In this document: in pieces, positions 8,139 through 10,901 of the stretch
How positions within the stretch are numbered: position 1 is the stretch's first letter
Layout of the letters: each line of letters opens with the position of its first letter
From: Thermoplasmata archaeon
GTDB taxonomy: Archaea; Thermoplasmatota; Penumbrarchaeia; Penumbrarchaeales; EX4484-36
DNA: 10,901 nucleotides
Reading direction: 5' to 3'
NCBI GenBank assembly: GCA_021160765.1
Contig: JAGHBW010000074.1
Span: 1-10,901, forward strand
Made by a program: the position numbers and the translations under genes
The notes under the pieces: generated by a model
What the model saw: the letters and a program-made list of their open reading frames with translations, nothing else
Told to the model about the DNA's origin: nothing
The model's database searches: none

Positions 8139-8927
8139 ATGAAGATTGTAGTTCTGGTAAAGCAGGTGCCGGACACGACAAATGTCAAAATAGATCCCAA
8201 GACAGGAACGATGATAAGAGAGGGTGTTCCCAGTATAGTTAATCCATACGACAAGCACGCACTGGAAGAGGCACTCAGACTGAAGGAAGAAAGGTTTGGC
8301 GGTGAAGTTGTGGTAATCAGTATGGGACCCCCACAGGCCATAAGGGCCCTTGAGGAGTGCAGGGCTATGGGTGCTGATAAGTGTTATCTCCTGTCAGACA
8401 GAAGGTTTGCTGGTGCAGACACCCTGGCCACAGCCTACAGCCTGGGAAAGGCCGTGGAGAAGGTTGCACCGGATTTTGACCTCATTCTCTGCGGTCAACA
8501 GGCGATAGATGGGGATACTGGTCACGTTGGCCCACAGCTGGCTGAATATCTCTCCATCCCGCAGGTGACCTATGTTAGATCCCTCACAGTGGAGAAGGGA
8601 AGAGCGATAGCAGAAAGGGAGATAGAGGGGGGGTATATGGAGGTGGAGGTCCCCATCCCGGCGCTCTTTACCGTCACGAAAAATCTGAACAAACCGAGGT
8701 ACCCAACGGTGAAGGGAATATTTGAAGCGACAGCGGAGGAGTACCCCGTCCTCACAGCAGATGATGTTGGGGCTGAACAGGAGAGAATTGGTCTTAAGGG
8801 TTCACCTACAAGAGTTAAAAAGATCTTCGCCCCAGAGATCAAACCCCGGGGGGTTATGATAGATGGGGACGTGGAGGAACAGGTGGAGCAGCTCATCAAA
8901 ATCCTCTCAAATCTAAATCTTGTGTGA
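8139..8927 (+). CDS. etfB: Electron transfer flavoprotein beta subunit
   Basis: This 262-residue protein binds a nucleotide (AMP in classical ETFs, FAD in bifurcating ones) and docks to the acyl-CoA dehydrogenase. It opens MKIVVLVKQVPDT, typical of EtfB. CGQQAIDGDTG (118-128) is the nucleotide-binding signature, and NLNKPRYPT (182-190) begins the partner-recognition loop known from mitochondrial ETF. ATG 8139 is chosen because GGTG at 8127-8130 lies 8 nt upstream; the TTG at 8133 would be only 2 nt from that site. It starts 15 nt after the dehydrogenase stop and is followed almost at once by etfA, so the three genes are surely co-transcribed. The DGDT form of the signature resembles clostridial EtfB more than human EtfB, which leaves electron bifurcation open but does not show it. 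Confidence 0.95.
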   Translation: MKIVVLVKQVPDTTNVKIDPKTGTMIREGVPSIVNPYDKHALEEALRLKEERFGGEVVVISMGPPQAIRALEECRAMGADKCYLLSDRRFAGADTLATAYSLGKAVEKVAPDFDLILCGQQAIDGDTGHVGPQLAEYLSIPQVTYVRSLTVEKGRAIAEREIEGGYMEVEVPIPALFTVTKNLNKPRYPTVKGIFEATAEEYPVLTADDVGAEQERIGLKGSPTRVKKIFAPEIKPRGVMIDGDVEEQVEQLIKILSNLNLV

Positions 8928-8932
8928 TAGCT

Positions 8933-9949
8933 ATGGAAGAGATACCCATTGAGAAGTACCACGGCGTCATGGTTGTGGGGGAGGTCAGGGACGGTAGGCT
9001 ACAGAAGGTAACCCTGGAGCTGACGTCAAAAGGGAGGGAACTGGCTGATGACTTAGGCGATGAACTCATGGTTCTTCTCCCCGGGGTTGACGTTGAGAGG
9101 TTCTCCGATGAACTCTTTGAGTACGGAGCGGACAGGGTGATATTGGTGGAGGGGGAAGAGTTCAAATATTACAATACAGGTGCATACACGAAAGCAGTTG
9201 TTGAGGCTGTAAGAAGATACCTCCCCTCCGTGGTTCTCTACGGAGCCACACTGTTCGGAAGAGACCTCGCACCCCGAGTTGCCCAGAGGCTCAAGACAGG
9301 AATAACAGCAGATTGCACAGGGCTCTCAATAGATAAGGAGAAGGGTTATCTTCTCCAGACACGCCCTGCCTTCGGCGGAAACATCATGGCAACAATATTC
9401 ACACCAAACCACCGCCCCCAGATGGCATCTGTCAGACCCGGGGTCATGCCTCTTGGAGAGAAGGTTACTGGAAGGAGAGGGGTGGTGGAGAGGCTTAAAA
9501 TTGAATTGACGGAGAAGGACCTTTTCCAGAAGATATTAGCAGTTGTAAAAGAGGTTGATGAGGGTGTGCCTCTGGAGGAGGCAGATGTCATTGTAAGTGG
9601 TGGAAGAGGGGTTGGGAGGAAGGAGAACTTCAAACTTCTGGAGGATCTAGCCAGAGAACTTGGCGGCGTTGTGGCCGGGTCAAGGGTTGCGGTGGAGAAG
9701 GGATGGATCCCTCAGGAGAGACAGGTGGGACAGACAGGCAAGACCGTCTCACCAAAACTTTACATAGCCTGCGGGATTTCGGGCTCCATACAGCACCGGG
9801 CAGGTATGGAAAACTCAAAGGTGATTATAGCAATAAACACTGATCCTGACGCTCCAATATTCTCCATTGCCCACTACGGTATAGTGGGGGACTTGAGGGA
9901 GGTGCTACCCGCCCTCACGGAGAGAATTAGAAGATTGAAAGAGGAATGA
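8933..9949 (+). CDS. etfA: Electron transfer flavoprotein alpha subunit
   Basis: This 338-residue subunit carries the electron-shuttling FAD. The N-terminal half (about 10-190) is the pseudo-nucleotide-binding domain, with CTGLSID and LLQTRPAFGGN. The C-terminal half (about 205-330) is the FAD domain, with ERQVGQTGKTVSP (R263, T268), ACGISGSIQH (H288), AGMENSK and NTDPDAPIF (about 302-310). There is no N-terminal ferredoxin-like extension. ATG 8933 is preferred; GTG 8924 is in frame and overlaps the etfB stop, adding three residues. A partial Shine-Dalgarno (GTGTGAT) lies just upstream of the ATG. With etfB it forms the heterodimer that takes electrons from the dehydrogenase. The next acceptor (ETF:quinone oxidoreductase, or ferredoxin and NAD in a bifurcating system) is not encoded here. 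Confidence 0.95.
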   Translation: MEEIPIEKYHGVMVVGEVRDGRLQKVTLELTSKGRELADDLGDELMVLLPGVDVERFSDELFEYGADRVILVEGEEFKYYNTGAYTKAVVEAVRRYLPSVVLYGATLFGRDLAPRVAQRLKTGITADCTGLSIDKEKGYLLQTRPAFGGNIMATIFTPNHRPQMASVRPGVMPLGEKVTGRRGVVERLKIELTEKDLFQKILAVVKEVDEGVPLEEADVIVSGGRGVGRKENFKLLEDLARELGGVVAGSRVAVEKGWIPQERQVGQTGKTVSPKLYIACGISGSIQHRAGMENSKVIIAINTDPDAPIFSIAHYGIVGDLREVLPALTERIRRLKEE

Positions 9950-9976
9950 CTCTACAATTCTAAAAAAGAGGAATGA
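9938..9976 (+). repeat. Short direct repeat spanning the etfA-kptA junction
   Basis: AAAGAGGAATGA occurs exactly at 9938-9949 and again at 9965-9976. The first copy contains the etfA stop codon. The second supplies GAGG (9968-9971), 9 nt before the kptA ATG, which is its likely Shine-Dalgarno site. Confidence 0.6.
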
Positions 9977-9980
9977 TACT

Positions 9981-10673
9981 ATGTTGAGAATGTGTCAGCA
10001 GCACGGGTACTTCAGGGGAGAGGCTTGTCCAATATGTGGAGACGAGGGAAAATTTCTGATGTCCCAGGATGAGATGGACTCGCTGGGAAGGGTGCTTATG
10101 GGGATACTGAGACACTTCCCGGAGAGGTTTGGCTTGAGGATGGACGAACAAGGTTTCATAGACATCTCCCGTCTGGCACAGGCCATACGGAGGAACAATC
10201 CGAGAAGGTTCCGGTGGCTCAGGCCAAACCACATAATCGCCCTGGCAGAGACAGACCCCAAGGGCAGATACCAGATTGAGGGAAACGCCATCAGAGCAAC
10301 CTACGGCCATTCCATAAAATTGAAGGATATGGAGCTGCCAACAGGAGATGTCCCGGAGAATCTTTATTACCCCACATCTGAAGAGGAGGCAGAGCTTCTC
10401 CTTGAAAGAGGAATCACACCCACCGACAGGGCCATGGTGCATCTGAGCAAGACGTACAAAAACGCGTATGAGGCAGGGAGTGTAAAGATTGAGAACCCAA
10501 TAATCATCAGGGTTGCGGCGAAGAAAGCAGTGGAAAGCGGTGTTGTGATCTATCACGCAGCCACTACCATATACACAACAGATTTTGTACCCCCGGAGTT
10601 TTTAAGCATTGTTAAGGAAGGGGATGAAGAACTTAAAGAGATGGAGGAGGGGGAGAAGGAAGAATCGGAATAG
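9981..10673 (+). CDS. kptA: RNA 2'-phosphotransferase (Tpt1/KptA family) with N-terminal zinc finger
   Basis: This 230-residue enzyme uses NAD+ to remove an internal RNA 2'-phosphate, yielding ADP-ribose 1'',2''-cyclic phosphate and nicotinamide. Residues 5-19 form a Cys-x2-His-x7-Cys-x2-Cys zinc site (C5, H8, C16, C19), a feature of archaeal members. R44-H45 in LRHFPE and R105 in IRATYGHS match residues known to be essential in yeast Tpt1 (R23, H24, R71). LYYPTSEEEA, the RAMVHLS segment (R150) and VPPEFL complete the NAD-binding ADP-ribosyltransferase lobe. The last 15 residues are acidic and probably disordered. Archaea ligate tRNA with RtcB, which leaves no 2'-phosphate; the known archaeal role is removal of 2'-phosphouridine at tRNA position 47. 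It starts 31 nt after etfA with no clear own promoter, so read-through from the etf genes is likely. ATG 9990 is an alternative start that keeps the zinc site. Confidence 0.92.
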   Translation: MLRMCQQHGYFRGEACPICGDEGKFLMSQDEMDSLGRVLMGILRHFPERFGLRMDEQGFIDISRLAQAIRRNNPRRFRWLRPNHIIALAETDPKGRYQIEGNAIRATYGHSIKLKDMELPTGDVPENLYYPTSEEEAELLLERGITPTDRAMVHLSKTYKNAYEAGSVKIENPIIIRVAAKKAVESGVVIYHAATTIYTTDFVPPEFLSIVKEGDEELKEMEEGEKEESE

Positions 10674-10714
10674 AGACCCCCCACCACCCCTGGATGAACT
10701 CCCTGACAGAAATA

Positions 10715-10726
10715 CGCAGAGGGGGG
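10715..10726 (+). repeat. Copy of the tRNA 3'-end sequence
   Basis: CGCAGAGGGGGG occurs here and again at 10839-10850, inside the tRNA gene, where it covers the discriminator, the acceptor strand and most of one T-stem strand. The bases after it diverge (TGCAAATCC here versus GATTTGAACC in the tRNA). It may be chance in a G-rich region or a remnant of tRNA-targeted duplication or integration. Confidence 0.45.
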
Positions 10727-10754
10727 TGCAAATCCATCCGCCAAGGTCTTCGCC

Positions 10755-10763
10755 TTTATAAAT
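10755..10763 (+). promoter_or_regulatory. TATA-like box in the kptA-tRNA interval
   Basis: TTTATAAAT is a good archaeal TATA match, predicting a + strand start near 10783-10786. A strong Shine-Dalgarno-like AAAGGAGGGG (10767-10776) and ATG 10781 follow, but that frame runs antisense through the tRNA. The box could serve an RNA beyond the window, or be fortuitous. The rest of 10674-10838 holds no gene that I can support. Confidence 0.3.
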
Positions 10764-10798
10764 GAAAAGGAGGGGAAAGAATGAAGCCAGATGTGAAG

Positions 10799-10803
10799 AA
10801 AAA
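10799..10803 (-). terminator. Possible oligo-T terminator of the tRNA gene
   Basis: On the - strand a TTTTTCTT run begins about 35 nt after the tRNA 3' end. Archaeal RNA polymerase often stops at such T-runs without a hairpin. It is short and unverified. Confidence 0.25.
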
Positions 10804-10838
10804 GGGTGCGAATTCTCCGAACCATGCTAGTGTACAAG

Positions 10839-10901
10839 CGCAGAGGGGGGGATTTGAACCCCCGAGGAGCAAACGCTCCACGAGCTCTCTGGACGAGCCA
10901 G
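10839..10901 (-). tRNA. Class II tRNA, probably tRNA-Ser (5' part outside the window)
   Basis: Read on the - strand the 3' portion is clear. The variable arm GGAGC-GTTT-GCTCC lies at 10866-10879, the T-stem GGGGG/CCCCC with loop TTCAAAT at 10847-10863, the acceptor 3' strand CCTCTGC at 10840-10846, and discriminator G73 at 10839. CCA is not encoded. The long variable arm restricts it to Ser or Leu among ordinary archaeal tRNAs, and G73 favours Ser because archaeal Leu tRNAs carry A73. The expected 5' acceptor strand, GCAGAGG, lies outside the window. The visible part preceding the variable arm does not show a Ser or Leu anticodon with U33, so either an intron separates the anticodon from this 3' exon, as is common in archaea, or the tRNA is unusual. 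The promoter also lies outside. Confidence 0.85.

Noticed and set aside
9960..10556. 198-codon - strand ORF
   Set aside because: It lies opposite kptA, whose motifs are clear. It has no recognisable domain and no Shine-Dalgarno or TATA support.
10781..10901. + strand ORF starting at ATG 10781 with a good Shine-Dalgarno
   Set aside because: It runs antisense through the tRNA and yields the well-known spurious peptide pattern (RGGFEPPRS) produced by reading tRNA genes backwards.
1..10901. CRISPR array, insertion sequence or toxin-antitoxin pair
   Set aside because: No regularly spaced repeats, transposase motifs or paired small ORFs were seen on either strand; repeated similarity in 1-6715 is explained by protein domain repeats.

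Overview
The window looks archaeal, most likely euryarchaeal. The evidence is AT-rich TATA-type promoter elements ahead of genes, GGTG/GAGG Shine-Dalgarno sites, heavy use of AGA/AGG and ATA codons, a zinc-finger KptA of the archaeal type, a tRNA gene with no encoded CCA, and giant cell-surface proteins built from PKD and Ig-like domains. A Thermoplasmata-like lineage would fit the surface proteins, but that placement is inference and low in confidence.

Region 1 (1-6715) encodes two tandem surface proteins on the + strand. The first is cut by the window edge, and what remains is PKD-like domain, two SbsA-type Ig-like (Big_5) domains, one membrane helix, and a long acidic cytoplasmic tail. The second is a complete giant subtilisin-family (S8) protease of about 1,739 residues, with its own TATA box. 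It has a signal peptide, two propeptide-like domains, a full Asp/His/Asn/Ser catalytic set, a jelly-roll domain, a stalk of Ig/FnIII/PKD domains, two Big_5 domains, a membrane helix and an acidic tail. The two proteins share the same C-terminal module order.

Region 2 (about 6719-10673) is a probable + strand operon behind one TATA box that overlaps a perfect palindrome. It runs: a 51-residue helical protein, an acyl-CoA dehydrogenase, EtfB, EtfA and, 31 nt further on, the RNA 2'-phosphotransferase KptA. The dehydrogenase would oxidise a short or branched acyl-CoA and hand electrons to the EtfAB flavoprotein. No ETF:quinone oxidoreductase, thiolase or hydratase is in view. KptA is functionally unrelated and may be only a co-transcribed passenger.

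Region 3 (10674-10901) holds an intergenic stretch with a TATA-like box. It then holds the 3' part of a class II (long variable arm) tRNA on the - strand, cut by the window end. G73 points to tRNA-Ser, but the visible anticodon region does not give a Ser anticodon, so an intron or an unusual tRNA is possible.

I found no CRISPR array, insertion sequence, or clear defence or novel enzymatic system. The most worthwhile leads are the odd tRNA beside kptA, the small protein at the head of the operon, the palindrome on the operon promoter, and the tandem surface proteins.
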